From Alphaproteobacteria bacterium (lineage in GTDB: Bacteria > Pseudomonadota > Alphaproteobacteria > JABSOH01 > JABAAW01): 8,954 bases of DNA. Location: the NCBI GenBank assembly GCA_014238935.1, contig JABAAD010000022.1, positions 1 to 8,954 on the forward strand. Direction: 5' to 3'. Within the stretch, counting starts at the first letter, position 1; each line of letters opens with the position of its first letter. The notes beneath the pieces were generated by a model. It was not told where the DNA came from and did not search any database. It was given only the letters and a program-made list of their open reading frames with translations. Position numbers and translations under genes: made by a program. Below, piece after piece: positions 1-6,467 of the stretch.

Positions 1-430
1 CGAGCAATTGTCGATCGAGGGATTGAACGATACCGCGCCCGCCTTGGCAGGAGAGTCCTGCGGGTTTGTCGATCAGAAAAAAATGTTCTTGTTCCAGCAG
101 GATACGCCTGCGAAGCAGCGACAGCGTTTTTTTGTCAAGGGTACGTACCTTATCAGGCGTACGTACTTCTTCTGAGGTACGTACGTTTGATGTTGTTCCT
201 TGCGGCGGCAGACGCACCATGTCGTCTTGCGAGAGGCGTGCGTCCGCCTTGACGCGCGCGCCGTTGAGACGCACCTGCCCGCTCCGTAGCCATTTGTGCA
301 CGAGGGTGTACGGTACGAAAGGAAACGCGCGTCGAATATAGCGATCGACCCTTTGTCCCGCCTCGTCCGCAGAAACGCGTCGCGCACTTTGCGGCGGCGG
401 CAAAAAGGGGGGGGAGGAAGAGACGGACAC
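1..430 (-). CDS. rluC: RluC-type 23S rRNA pseudouridine synthase, N-terminal part (runs off left edge)
   Basis: Seen: from a GTG at 428-430 the minus strand reads 143 codons without a stop to the window edge. Residues about 17-78 form an S4 RNA-binding domain (VSADEAGQRVD, then HKWLRSGQVRLNGARVKADARL in two pieces), and residues 118-130 carry the start of the catalytic domain (FLIDKPAGLSCQGG), the RluA/RluC family motif. Family knowledge: these enzymes isomerise uridines in 23S rRNA in the cytoplasm; RluC acts on the peptidyl-transferase region. The catalytic Asp motif lies beyond the left edge, so RluC rather than another S4-containing RluA-family member is inferred from the N-terminal pattern. 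The start is uncertain: there is no ATG and no clear Shine-Dalgarno site; GTG at 485-487 and TTG at 401-403 are in-frame alternatives. A hexapeptide repeat at residues 83-100 sits in the domain linker. The upstream gene ends at 511, so co-transcription is possible. Confidence 0.88.
   Translation of the reverse strand, partial: MSVSSSPPFLPPPQSARRVSADEAGQRVDRYIRRAFPFVPYTLVHKWLRSGQVRLNGARVKADARLSQDDMVRLPPQGTTSNVRTSEEVRTPDKVRTLDKKTLSLLRRRILLEQEHFFLIDKPAGLSCQGGRGIVQSLDRQLL
131..184 (-). repeat. 18-bp x3 in-frame tandem repeat in rluC linker
   Basis: Three adjacent 18-bp units, each beginning with the palindromic octamer GTACGTAC (at 177-184, 159-166 and 141-148), encode VRTSEE, VRTPDK and VRTLDK on the minus strand. 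The first nine bases of each unit are almost invariant and the second half has diverged. The array lies between the S4 domain and the catalytic domain, where family members usually have only a short linker. Confidence 0.9.
407..414. repeat. G8 homopolymer near the rluC start
   Basis: Eight G on the plus strand (eight C on the coding strand), directly next to a run of five A. It falls in codons 6-8 if the GTG at 428-430 is the start, but lies before translation if the TTG at 401-403 is used. The N-terminal residues it encodes (PPF) are not conserved. Confidence 0.9.
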
Positions 431-510
431 AAAACGCGACGACGGATGAGATTGAGTTGATCTTTGGAGTGAGCAGCAGATTAACACACCTGAGGTTGCC
501 CGCGCTTGGG

Positions 511-1521
511 CTAACGCGTACGTCCGATCAGGTGCAGGATGTCTTGCAAATCTTCAGGCACGAGAATACGCGGAGCGAGGGAGACCACCTGCGGCGTTCC
601 CGTGTTGCCGCCTTTGCGCAAGATCTCTCGCATGACGGCAACCGCGCGCCGTCCCTGTTCGAAGGGTCGCAGATCGACGACGAAGGCGATTCGCTCTGGC
701 TCTCTTTCGATCACGACTTTTTGGCTACGCGCGAGACCGAAGACGGCCACAGGTATGGACGCGGACGCATCGGAGCGTTCTTTGACAACCTTCAGTACCT
801 CTTCTGTGTACGCGCCGTCGTCGAGCCATATCAGAGGGGTTTGCGGATTTTTTTCCAAGTAGCCGCGCAGACGTTTGAAATTGATCTCTCCCGCACGCTG
901 CTTGCGCGCAAGGGTGAGCATGGCGGTGCTCGCACCCAACCCCTCTGCCACCCCGCGGCAGAGTCGCGCGCGCGCGGGGTCGTCGTTGCGCGTGCGCAAG
1001 CAGAGCGTCGGTGCGCTGGCGAATCTCCAACCCCGTTGCACGCCTTGAGCGCGTGCATACCTTCCCGCCTTGACGCCCGTTGCAAAAGCGTCGATGCCTA
1101 CGATCGCGCTGGCAAGGCGGGGTTGCGAGGCGCTGCCCGTATCCGCGCCGATCAGCACCACCGCCAGCTTCGTGCCGAGCTCAATCCGTTCTTGCAATGT
1201 CTGCTCGATGCGCGCGCGCAAGGCGTAGGGTGCGGCGGCGAGCAAAAGCCCTTGCGGAGGATTTTGCTCCCTTTGCAAACGATCCAACACACTCGCGCTC
1301 GCCGCAGCGCCTTGTCCCGCCTGATAGCGCACGCGCAGTTTGTTTTTGAATCCCGCCTCGACGATTCCGTTGCGCATCACCGGCCATATTCCCTTGAAAC
1401 TGGAACCGCTCGCCCACAGAACGCCTGAGCGAGGGGCGCCGTGCGCGACGCTCGACAACAAGACGAGAGAGAGCGCAATCGCGCTTAGACAAAAAATACG
1501 GAATCGCGTTGGAAAGGTCAT
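511..1521 (-). CDS. Exported type-1 periplasmic-binding-fold protein (sugar-ABC/LacI-like), orphan
   Basis: Seen: 336 aa from an ATG preceded by GAGG (1527-1530) with a 5-nt gap. Residues 1-28 are a Sec signal peptide: R6/R8, a hydrophobic core at 9-25, and a likely cut after AHG. The mature part alternates beta strands and helices as in type-1 periplasmic binding proteins: GVLWASGSSFKGIW (33-46), VVLIG (121-125), an 'AIVGIDAFATGVKAGRYA' segment (129-146) resembling the VGxDN…AG hinge motif, IPVAVFGLA (256-264) and FVVDLRPFEQGRRAV (270-284), which matches the family's 'Q-DPYEQG' region. Inference: it binds a small solute in the periplasm, either for import or for sensing. No permease or ATPase gene adjoins it, the ligand cannot be read from the sequence, and the match is to the fold rather than to a named protein. 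rluC follows on the same strand. Confidence 0.72.
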   Translation of the reverse strand: MTFPTRFRIFCLSAIALSLVLLSSVAHGAPRSGVLWASGSSFKGIWPVMRNGIVEAGFKNKLRVRYQAGQGAAASASVLDRLQREQNPPQGLLLAAAPYALRARIEQTLQERIELGTKLAVVLIGADTGSASQPRLASAIVGIDAFATGVKAGRYARAQGVQRGWRFASAPTLCLRTRNDDPARARLCRGVAEGLGASTAMLTLARKQRAGEINFKRLRGYLEKNPQTPLIWLDDGAYTEEVLKVVKERSDASASIPVAVFGLARSQKVVIEREPERIAFVVDLRPFEQGRRAVAVMREILRKGGNTGTPQVVSLAPRILVPEDLQDILHLIGRTR

Positions 1522-1656
1522 GGTTACCTCATGCTCGCTGCGGCTTCGCCCGCATGTTGCCTATGCGTAAAACGAACCCGAATCCAGATTTGTAACAAGT
1601 TGTTGCAGAAAAGGCAAATATCTGCGTAGAAGTCTCTGGAGGATAGCAACGAATCT
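1522..1656. promoter_or_regulatory. Divergent intergenic region with operator-like palindrome
   Basis: This 135-bp gap lies between the minus-strand binding-protein gene and plus-strand chaC, so it should hold both promoters. I could not place a convincing -35/-10 pair on either strand. The clearest element is TGTAACAAGTTGTTGCA (1591-1607), an imperfect palindrome with 7 of 8 arm positions paired around a central G, plausible as a binding site for a dimeric regulator. No B12-box (GCCACTG) is present, so there is no sign of a cobalamin riboswitch ahead of chaC-cobN. Confidence 0.35.
1638..1642 (+). promoter_or_regulatory. Shine-Dalgarno GGAGG ahead of chaC
   Basis: GGAGG is the only strong ribosome-binding match in this gap. 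It lies 14 nt before the TTG at 1657 and 41 nt before the ATG at 1684. It therefore favours the TTG, although the spacing is long. Confidence 0.4.
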
Positions 1657-2367
1657 TTGAGCTGGCGCTTGCGAAAATTTTTTATGGAATCTTCTTCGAT
1701 ACGCCTGCCTCGCTTCTCGGCAGCCGAGATCGTCTATAGCGACGCGCAAATCATGGCAAATCTTGAACGTTGTTATGCGCACGATTGGCTACCGCGCCTC
1801 ACCGCTGCGGGAGGGGGCATGTATGTGTTTGCCTATGGCTCTCTGATCTTTCGCCCTGACTTCGACTACGCGGAGCGTCGCGTCGCTTGCGTGCGAGGTT
1901 TCCGCCGTCGCTTCGGCTTGTGGTCGGGCGTCTATCGCGGAACGATGGAGCGACCGGGGCTGGTGTTGGGACTCGACTGTGGCGGATGCTGTTGGGGGGT
2001 CGCCTATCGATTGAAAACGCGTGCGAGCGCAGGCGAACCCTACGAGACATTGAAGAACCTCTGGCGACGCGAGATGTTTACCGATGCCTACGAACCCCGC
2101 GCGTTGTGCGTCGTTGCCACCGACGGCGAGCGACTTGCGCCGTGTCTGGGATTCGTTCTCAATCGATCGAGCAACCAGTACGCGGGCAATCTCGACGAAC
2201 GCACACGCATCCATGCGATCGAAGGAGCGTTTGGAACGCGCGGCAGCAACAGAGACTATCTTCTCGAAACACAACGCAGTCTGGCGCGAGCGTCGCTGAA
2301 ATGCTCGCATATCGACGACTTGGCAAAAAAGCTCCGCGCGATGCCTACGATGCCTACGGAAAACTGA
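1657..2367 (+). CDS. chaC: ChaC-family glutathione-specific gamma-glutamylcyclotransferase
   Basis: Seen: 236 aa from TTG 1657, or 227 aa from ATG 1684; the TTG is preferred only because of the upstream GGAGG. The family signature VFAYGSLIFRP is at 57-67 (the glutamyl-binding YGSL loop), followed by GFRRRFGLWS (81-90), ERPGLVLGL (98-106), GVAYRL (114-119), LWRREM (135-140, with E139 the probable catalytic acid) and the bacterial ChaC tail pattern N-QYAGNL…GSNRDYLLET (about 173-205). Family knowledge: ChaC enzymes cleave cytosolic glutathione to 5-oxoproline and Cys-Gly. The length and the roughly 50-residue N-terminal extension before the YGSL loop are normal for bacterial members. It sits 13 bp upstream of cobN, so the two are probably co-transcribed, though no biochemical link is established. 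The C-terminus ends with a duplicated MPT (9-bp repeat). Confidence 0.9.
   Translation: MSWRLRKFFMESSSIRLPRFSAAEIVYSDAQIMANLERCYAHDWLPRLTAAGGGMYVFAYGSLIFRPDFDYAERRVACVRGFRRRFGLWSGVYRGTMERPGLVLGLDCGGCCWGVAYRLKTRASAGEPYETLKNLWRREMFTDAYEPRALCVVATDGERLAPCLGFVLNRSSNQYAGNLDERTRIHAIEGAFGTRGSNRDYLLETQRSLARASLKCSHIDDLAKKLRAMPTMPTEN
2341..2358 (+). repeat. 9-bp x2 perfect tandem repeat at chaC C-terminus
   Basis: ATGCCTACG occurs twice back to back, giving MPT-MPT just before the final EN and the stop codon. It is in frame and lies beyond the conserved domain. Confidence 0.85.
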
Positions 2368-2380
2368 GGCTCCGCGCTCG

Positions 2381-5300
2381 ATGCATTTCTTGGCGACGCA
2401 GGAGATCGGTATCAGCGACGCGGGCAAGGCGTGCGACTTACAACAGGATCCCGCCGACATTATCGTCCTCAGCGCTGCCGACAGCGAACTCGCCGTGCTC
2501 GCGCGCGCCTACGCAGAATTGTCCAAAGAGGGATTCGTCCCAACCCTGCGACTCGCCCACTTGCGCGATTTGCATCATCCTGCCTCCGTCGACCTTTACA
2601 TCGAAAGAACGCTCTCGCAGTCCAACATCGTCATCGCAAGGTTGTTGGGGGGGCAGAGCTACTTTCCCTATTTTTGCGAGCAAGTCGAGACAACCTGCCG
2701 CGCCAATCGTATTCCATTAGCGCTGCTCGCTGGCGAAGGACAGGAGGACAGAGCCCTCTACCGACGCTCCTCCGTGCCCGAGGTGCACGCGCGCGCACTC
2801 TACCGCTGTCTGTTGCACGGCGGCATAGAAAACGCGAAAGCCTTCTTAAGCATCGCAAAGGAGATGATCGAAAACTTGGAACGCGAAAACTTGGCAATCG
2901 ACAATCTTGAGTCTTCGCCAAAGACGCAAAATAAGACGCAAAACAAAACGCAAAACAAAACACAAGTGCTGCCTGAGGCGGGACTCTATATTCCCAAAAA
3001 TATCTCCGAAAATTCACTGCCTGCTCGCTCTTCCACCCCCCCCTCCAAAGCCGCCGCGCGCCTAACACACAAAGCGATGCTGCTCTTCTACCGCGCGCTC
3101 GTGCAAGCTGATGATACAGAACCCGTCGAGGCTTTGATCGCGGCGTGCGCGCAGGAAGGGGTCGAACTTGTCGCTGTGTATGTGGCAAGCCTGAAGTCGG
3201 CGAGCTCGCTCGATTTTCTCCACCGCCAAATCGCAGAGCAAACCCCTCGCCTTTTTCTGAACGCGACCGGCTTTGCGCTCGGCGAAGGCAAGGATCCGCT
3301 TGCGCGCTACGATTGTCCCGTCTTGCAAGTCGCCTTGGCGGGGCAGGAACGCACGGCGTGGGCGGAGAGCACGCGAGGCTTGTCGCCTACGGATCTCGCC
3401 ATGCAAGTCGTGCTGCCAGAGATGGACGGTCGCATTTTCACGCGTGCCGTCGCTTTCAAGGAGCGTGCGACGCGTTGCGCGCACACGCAGTTTTCTCCTG
3501 CCACGCTTGTATCCGCGCCCGATCGTTGCGCCTTCGTCGCAAGAACAGCTTCGAATTGGCTGCGCTTAGGCAGTCTTGAGAACAGCGCGAAGTATGTGAC
3601 GATCCTGTTGCACAACTACCCCGCGCGCGACGGCAGAATTGCAAACGGAGTCGGCTTGGATACACCGCGTGCACTACAGACGATCCTTTGCAACCTCAAT
3701 ATCGAGGGCTACGATCTGGCAGGAGCTTCGAGCGCAAACCTGACGGCAGAACATCTTTTGGCGCGCTTGAAAGCGGGTCCGACGAACGAACAACCGCAGA
3801 GGGGGAAGAGCGACGCTCGGCTTTGCCTGTCCGACTACGAGAGGTTTTTCCAAGAGCTGGCACCTTCGCTGCAGGAGGCGACAAGACGCGTATGGGGAGA
3901 GGCGTGCGACGATCCTTTCGTCCGTCTCGCCGATGCTTCTTCTCGCACGGAGGCAAGGGGATTTTTCGCGCTGCCGACGCTTCTCTTGGGCAAGGTCGCG
4001 CTCGCTCTGCAACCCTCGCGCGGCTACGAGCGCGATGCCGATGCCATCGCGCACGATCCGAACCTGCCGCCGCCGCACGCCTATTTGGCGCAATACCTGT
4101 GGTCGCAACGCGTATGGCAGAGTTGCGCGTTGATCCATGTAGGCAAACACGGCACGGCGGAATGGCTGCCCGGCAAGGCGGTGGCGTTGTCGTGCGCCTG
4201 TGCTTGCGAGGCGGTTCTCGCCGAGGTTCCGCATCTCTATCCCTTCATCGTCAGCGATCCTGGCGAGGGTACGCAGGCGAAACGGCGTGGGGCTGCTGTT
4301 GTCATCGATCACCTCTCGCCGCCGTTGGCGCGCGCGGAGCTCTACGGCGACAGCGCCACCTTGGAGCGGTTGTTGGACGAGTATACCGAGGCGCGAGTTT
4401 TGCATCCGAAGCGTGCCAATCTTCTTGCACGCGAGATCGCAGAGCTCAGTAGACGCAGCGGCTTGCTGGCAGAATGCACGCTAGAAGCTGAGGGAGAAAA
4501 AGCTCAAGACTGGACAAAAATGGACGAGTGGGACGATCCAACCCGCGACGCGTTGCTCGCGCGTTTGGACGGACATCTTTGCGAGCTGAAAGAGATACAG
4601 ATCCGCAGCGGATTGCATCGCTTCGGCGAACGACAATCCGCAGCCAAGCGCGCCGAATCCCTCTGTGCCTTGTTGCGCCTGCCGCGCGGTGAGAAGGGGG
4701 GTGAAGACTCGCTTTTGCGTGCCATTTGCAAAGATTACAACCTTGCCTTCGACCCCGTCGATTCTGCCCTCTACGGAATCGCTTGGAAGGAGACCCTTCC
4801 GCAAACGCTTGCTGCTTACGCGACGAAGAAGCCGCGTTGCGGAGGCGATGTCGTCGCGCTGTTGGAGAGTTACGCTTTGGCGCTGGTGAGCGAGGAAACC
4901 TTGCCGCCCGAAGAAGGACACACGGCGACGCACGCCGTGTTGGAGAACTTGCGCACGGTCGTAGCTCCCTTGTACGACGCGTGCGCCGAGCGCGAGACTT
5001 TGGGCTTGTTGCGCGGACTGGCGGGCAGACGCGTTGCTCCCGGTCCTTCGGGTGCGCCGTCTCGTGCGCGCTTGGATGTTTTGCCTACGGGCAGAAACTT
5101 CTATTCGATCGATGTGCGCGCCGTGCCGTCGCAAAGCGCGTGGCAGCTGGGATGGCGTTCGGCTGCCTTGTTGGTCGAGCGCTACTGCGAAGAACACGGA
5201 CGCTATCCGCTCCGCATCGCCTTGAGCGCGTGGGGGACGGCTTGCATGCGTACAGGCGGAGAAGATTTAGCACAAATGCTCGCTCTGATGGGCGTGAGAC

Positions 5301-6259
5301 CGCTGTGGCAGGAGGGATCGGGAAGGGTCGATTCGTTCGAAATCCTGCCGATCGATACCTTAGGACGACCGCGCGTCGATGTGACCTTGCGCATCTCGGG
5401 CTTCTTCCGCGACGCCTTTCCTCGCCTGCTCCTGCTGATCGAGCGTGCTGTACGCGCGGTTGCCGCTTTGGACGAAAACGCAGAAGAGAACCCTCTCGCA
5501 GCCCTCGTCAAGAGCGAGCAGGCAACATGGGGCGATTCCGCCTTCCACCGCATCTTCGGATCAAAACCCGGCAGCTACGGCACGGGCTTGAATGTTCCCA
5601 TCGACAGCGGACAATGGCAGAACGAAGCCGATCTCGCTCAGACCTACCTGCATCACTCGGCTTACGCTTACACGGGAGAGGATGCAACCCAAGAACGCGC
5701 AGCGTTGGAGCGAAGGCTGGCTACCTTGGATGCCATCGTCCACAACCAAGACAACCGAGAACACGACCTGCTCGATTCTGACGACTATTACCAGTTCGAG
5801 GGTGGCTTGGCGGTCGCCGCGAAAACCCTCTCCAAAAGCGGAAAAGCTCCCGTCGTCTATCACAACGACCACTCGCGCCCCTTCTCGCCGCGCATCGTGC
5901 GCTTGGAACAAGAACTGGCACTCGTCGTACGCGCGCGCGCTGCCAATCCGAAGTGGATCGAAGCGATGCGCCAGCACGGATACAAGGGGGCAAGCGAGAT
6001 CGCAGCAACCCTCGACTACCTGTTCGCCTTCGCGGCGACGACAGGGCTCGTCAAGCAGAGACATTTCGATGCGCTGTTCGATGCCTACCTGAAAGACAGC
6101 GAGACGCGCGACTTCCTTGCCCGCGTCAATCCCGACGCGCTACGAGAAACCGCCGCACGATTCCAAGAGGCGCGAAAAAGAAATTTGTGGAAAACCCGAC
6201 GCAACGATGTACCGCAGCTCTTGGAAGAACTCATCGCAGAAGCGAGCATTTCAACCTAA
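2381..6259 (+). CDS. cobN: Cobaltochelatase large subunit CobN (aerobic cobalamin pathway)
   Basis: Seen: 1292 aa, matching the usual length of about 1250-1300. The N-terminus (MHFLATQ…DIIVLSAADSELAVLA) is the characteristic CobN start and supports the ATG at 2381. Conserved blocks include SVDLYIERTL and RLLGGQSYFPYF, AWAESTRGLSPTDLAMQVVLPE, GKHGTAEWLPGKA (588-600), HLYPFIVSDPGEGTQAKRR (about 618-636), SGFFRDAFPRLLLL, RIFGSKPGSYGTGLN, NQDNREHDLLDSDDYYQFEG (from 1122) and YHNDHSRP (1160-1167). Family knowledge: CobN binds hydrogenobyrinic acid a,c-diamide and, with the CobS/CobT AAA+ partners, inserts Co(II) using ATP in the cytoplasm. No cobS, cobT, cobW or other cob gene is in the window. 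The gene starts 13 bp after chaC. A linker at about residues 164-225 is expanded by two tandem repeats and a C8 tract; the flanking domains stay in frame, so the gene appears intact. Confidence 0.97.
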   Translation: MHFLATQEIGISDAGKACDLQQDPADIIVLSAADSELAVLARAYAELSKEGFVPTLRLAHLRDLHHPASVDLYIERTLSQSNIVIARLLGGQSYFPYFCEQVETTCRANRIPLALLAGEGQEDRALYRRSSVPEVHARALYRCLLHGGIENAKAFLSIAKEMIENLERENLAIDNLESSPKTQNKTQNKTQNKTQVLPEAGLYIPKNISENSLPARSSTPPSKAAARLTHKAMLLFYRALVQADDTEPVEALIAACAQEGVELVAVYVASLKSASSLDFLHRQIAEQTPRLFLNATGFALGEGKDPLARYDCPVLQVALAGQERTAWAESTRGLSPTDLAMQVVLPEMDGRIFTRAVAFKERATRCAHTQFSPATLVSAPDRCAFVARTASNWLRLGSLENSAKYVTILLHNYPARDGRIANGVGLDTPRALQTILCNLNIEGYDLAGASSANLTAEHLLARLKAGPTNEQPQRGKSDARLCLSDYERFFQELAPSLQEATRRVWGEACDDPFVRLADASSRTEARGFFALPTLLLGKVALALQPSRGYERDADAIAHDPNLPPPHAYLAQYLWSQRVWQSCALIHVGKHGTAEWLPGKAVALSCACACEAVLAEVPHLYPFIVSDPGEGTQAKRRGAAVVIDHLSPPLARAELYGDSATLERLLDEYTEARVLHPKRANLLAREIAELSRRSGLLAECTLEAEGEKAQDWTKMDEWDDPTRDALLARLDGHLCELKEIQIRSGLHRFGERQSAAKRAESLCALLRLPRGEKGGEDSLLRAICKDYNLAFDPVDSALYGIAWKETLPQTLAAYATKKPRCGGDVVALLESYALALVSEETLPPEEGHTATHAVLENLRTVVAPLYDACAERETLGLLRGLAGRRVAPGPSGAPSRARLDVLPTGRNFYSIDVRAVPSQSAWQLGWRSAALLVERYCEEHGRYPLRIALSAWGTACMRTGGEDLAQMLALMGVRPLWQEGSGRVDSFEILPIDTLGRPRVDVTLRISGFFRDAFPRLLLLIERAVRAVAALDENAEENPLAALVKSEQATWGDSAFHRIFGSKPGSYGTGLNVPIDSGQWQNEADLAQTYLHHSAYAYTGEDATQERAALERRLATLDAIVHNQDNREHDLLDSDDYYQFEGGLAVAAKTLSKSGKAPVVYHNDHSRPFSPRIVRLEQELALVVRARAANPKWIEAMRQHGYKGASEIAATLDYLFAFAATTGLVKQRHFDALFDAYLKDSETRDFLARVNPDALRETAARFQEARKRNLWKTRRNDVPQLLEELIAEASIST
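2870..2914 (+). repeat. 15-bp x3 in-frame tandem repeat in cobN linker
   Basis: Units start at 2870, 2885 and 2900. The first two share GAAAACTTGG exactly and the third (GACAATCTTG) is a diverged copy. They encode ENLER, ENLAI and DNLES (residues 164-178), predicted to lengthen the helix that ends the CobN N-terminal domain. Confidence 0.7.
2921..2965 (+). repeat. 12-bp x3.75 in-frame tandem repeat in cobN linker
   Basis: Repeats of the type AARACGCAAAAY encode KTQNKTQNKTQNKTQ (residues 181-195). The stretch is markedly A-rich compared with the surrounding GC-rich coding sequence, polar, and likely disordered. It begins 6 bp after the 15-bp array and lies between the CobN N-terminal domain and the next conserved block (LLFYRALVQADDTEPVEAL). 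Confidence 0.9.
3036..3043 (+). repeat. C8 homopolymer in cobN linker
   Basis: Eight C encode part of STPPSK in the same non-conserved linker as the two tandem arrays. Conserved CobN sequence continues in frame on both sides, so in this read the gene is in its functional frame; a gain or loss of one base would truncate CobN at roughly residue 220-230. Confidence 0.9.
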
Positions 6260-6303
6260 AAAGACTTGCTTAAAAAAACCTTGCACCCTAAAAAAACACT
6301 TGC
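6255..6303 (+). repeat. A-rich imperfect direct repeat, 3 copies, overlapping the cobN stop
   Basis: Three copies of a 15-17 bp unit: CCTAAAAAGACTTGC (6255-6269), CTTAAAAAAACCTTGC (6269-6284) and CCTAAAAAAACACTTGC (6287-6303). The first copy contains the cobN TAA stop (6257-6259). The copies differ mainly in A-run length and in the bases before TTGC. No hairpin or ORF explains the pattern. Confidence 0.75.
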
Positions 6304-6367
6304 CATTCGTCGCATTGGATTCTATTTTTCTATCGAGGGCGGGAGAAGATTGAAAAGCAGTAGCGGG

Positions 6368-6389
6368 CTTGGGGCAAACCTCAAGTTTT
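6368..6389 (+). terminator. Probable weak Rho-independent terminator after cobN
   Basis: CTTGGGG (6368-6374), loop CAAA, then CCTCAAG (6379-6385) form a 7-bp stem with one G-U pair, followed at once by TTTT (6386-6389) and then CTCTGTT. The stem and tetraloop are good; the T-run is short. Placed 109 nt after the cobN stop and upstream of a candidate tolC promoter, it would separate the two transcription units. Confidence 0.45.
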
Positions 6390-6418
6390 CTCTGTTGCTG
6401 AGGCAATGCTCGGCTGTG

Positions 6419-6447
6419 TTGTCGACAGAAAACACCCCCTTTAGATT
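6419..6447 (+). promoter_or_regulatory. Candidate sigma70-type promoter for tolC
   Basis: TTGTCG (6419-6424) and TAGATT (6442-6447) each match the -35 and -10 consensus at 4 of 6 bases with an optimal 17-bp spacer, predicting a transcript start near 6454 and a leader of about 22 nt. The -35 overlaps the palindrome TGTCGACA (6420-6427), a possible regulator site. By sequence alone it is moderate; its position between a terminator-like hairpin and a strong ribosome-binding site helps. Confidence 0.4.
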
Positions 6448-6461
6448 AGCTTTTTATTAGC

Positions 6462-6467
6462 AAGGAG
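6462..6467 (+). promoter_or_regulatory. Strong Shine-Dalgarno site of tolC
   Basis: AAGGAG lies 8 nt before the ATG at 6476, the best ribosome-binding site in the window. It fixes the TolC start at this ATG rather than at the internal ATG at residue 19, which has no such site. Confidence 0.8.

Noticed and set aside
131..184. CRISPR-like array in rluC
   Set aside because: The repeats are only 8-9 bp with 9-10 bp between them, in frame within a gene, with no cas genes; a protein-coding tandem repeat.
73..432. Minus-strand 119-codon ORF starting at a TTG
   Set aside because: It is a shifted frame of rluC. The neighbouring frame carries a full S4 domain and DKPAG motif, while this one gives no recognisable protein.
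488..510. Terminator between the binding-protein gene and rluC
   Set aside because: A 4-bp GCCC/GGGC stem without a following T-run on the coding strand; too weak to call.
457..1428. Long plus-strand ORF (323 codons) opposite the binding-protein gene
   Set aside because: It is antisense to a gene with signal peptide, ribosome-binding site and binding-protein segments. It is arginine-rich without motifs, as expected of a shadow frame in GC-rich coding DNA.
1522..1656. Cobalamin riboswitch ahead of chaC-cobN
   Set aside because: No B12-box and too short a leader for the conserved riboswitch core.
4726..5781. Plus-strand 351-codon ORF inside cobN
   Set aside because: It overlaps highly conserved CobN sequence in another frame and is extremely arginine-rich; a shadow frame.
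2381..6259. Magnesium chelatase subunit BchH/ChlH instead of CobN
   Set aside because: The paralogous family was considered, but the N-terminal MHFLAT…VLSAADSELA block and the C-terminal NQDNREHDLLDSDDYYQFEG and YHNDHSRP blocks are in the CobN form, and no photosynthesis genes are nearby.
6266..6460. Small 64-codon ORF between cobN and tolC
   Set aside because: It starts at a TTG without a ribosome-binding site, begins inside the A-rich repeat, runs through the hairpin and promoter, and shows no protein-like pattern.
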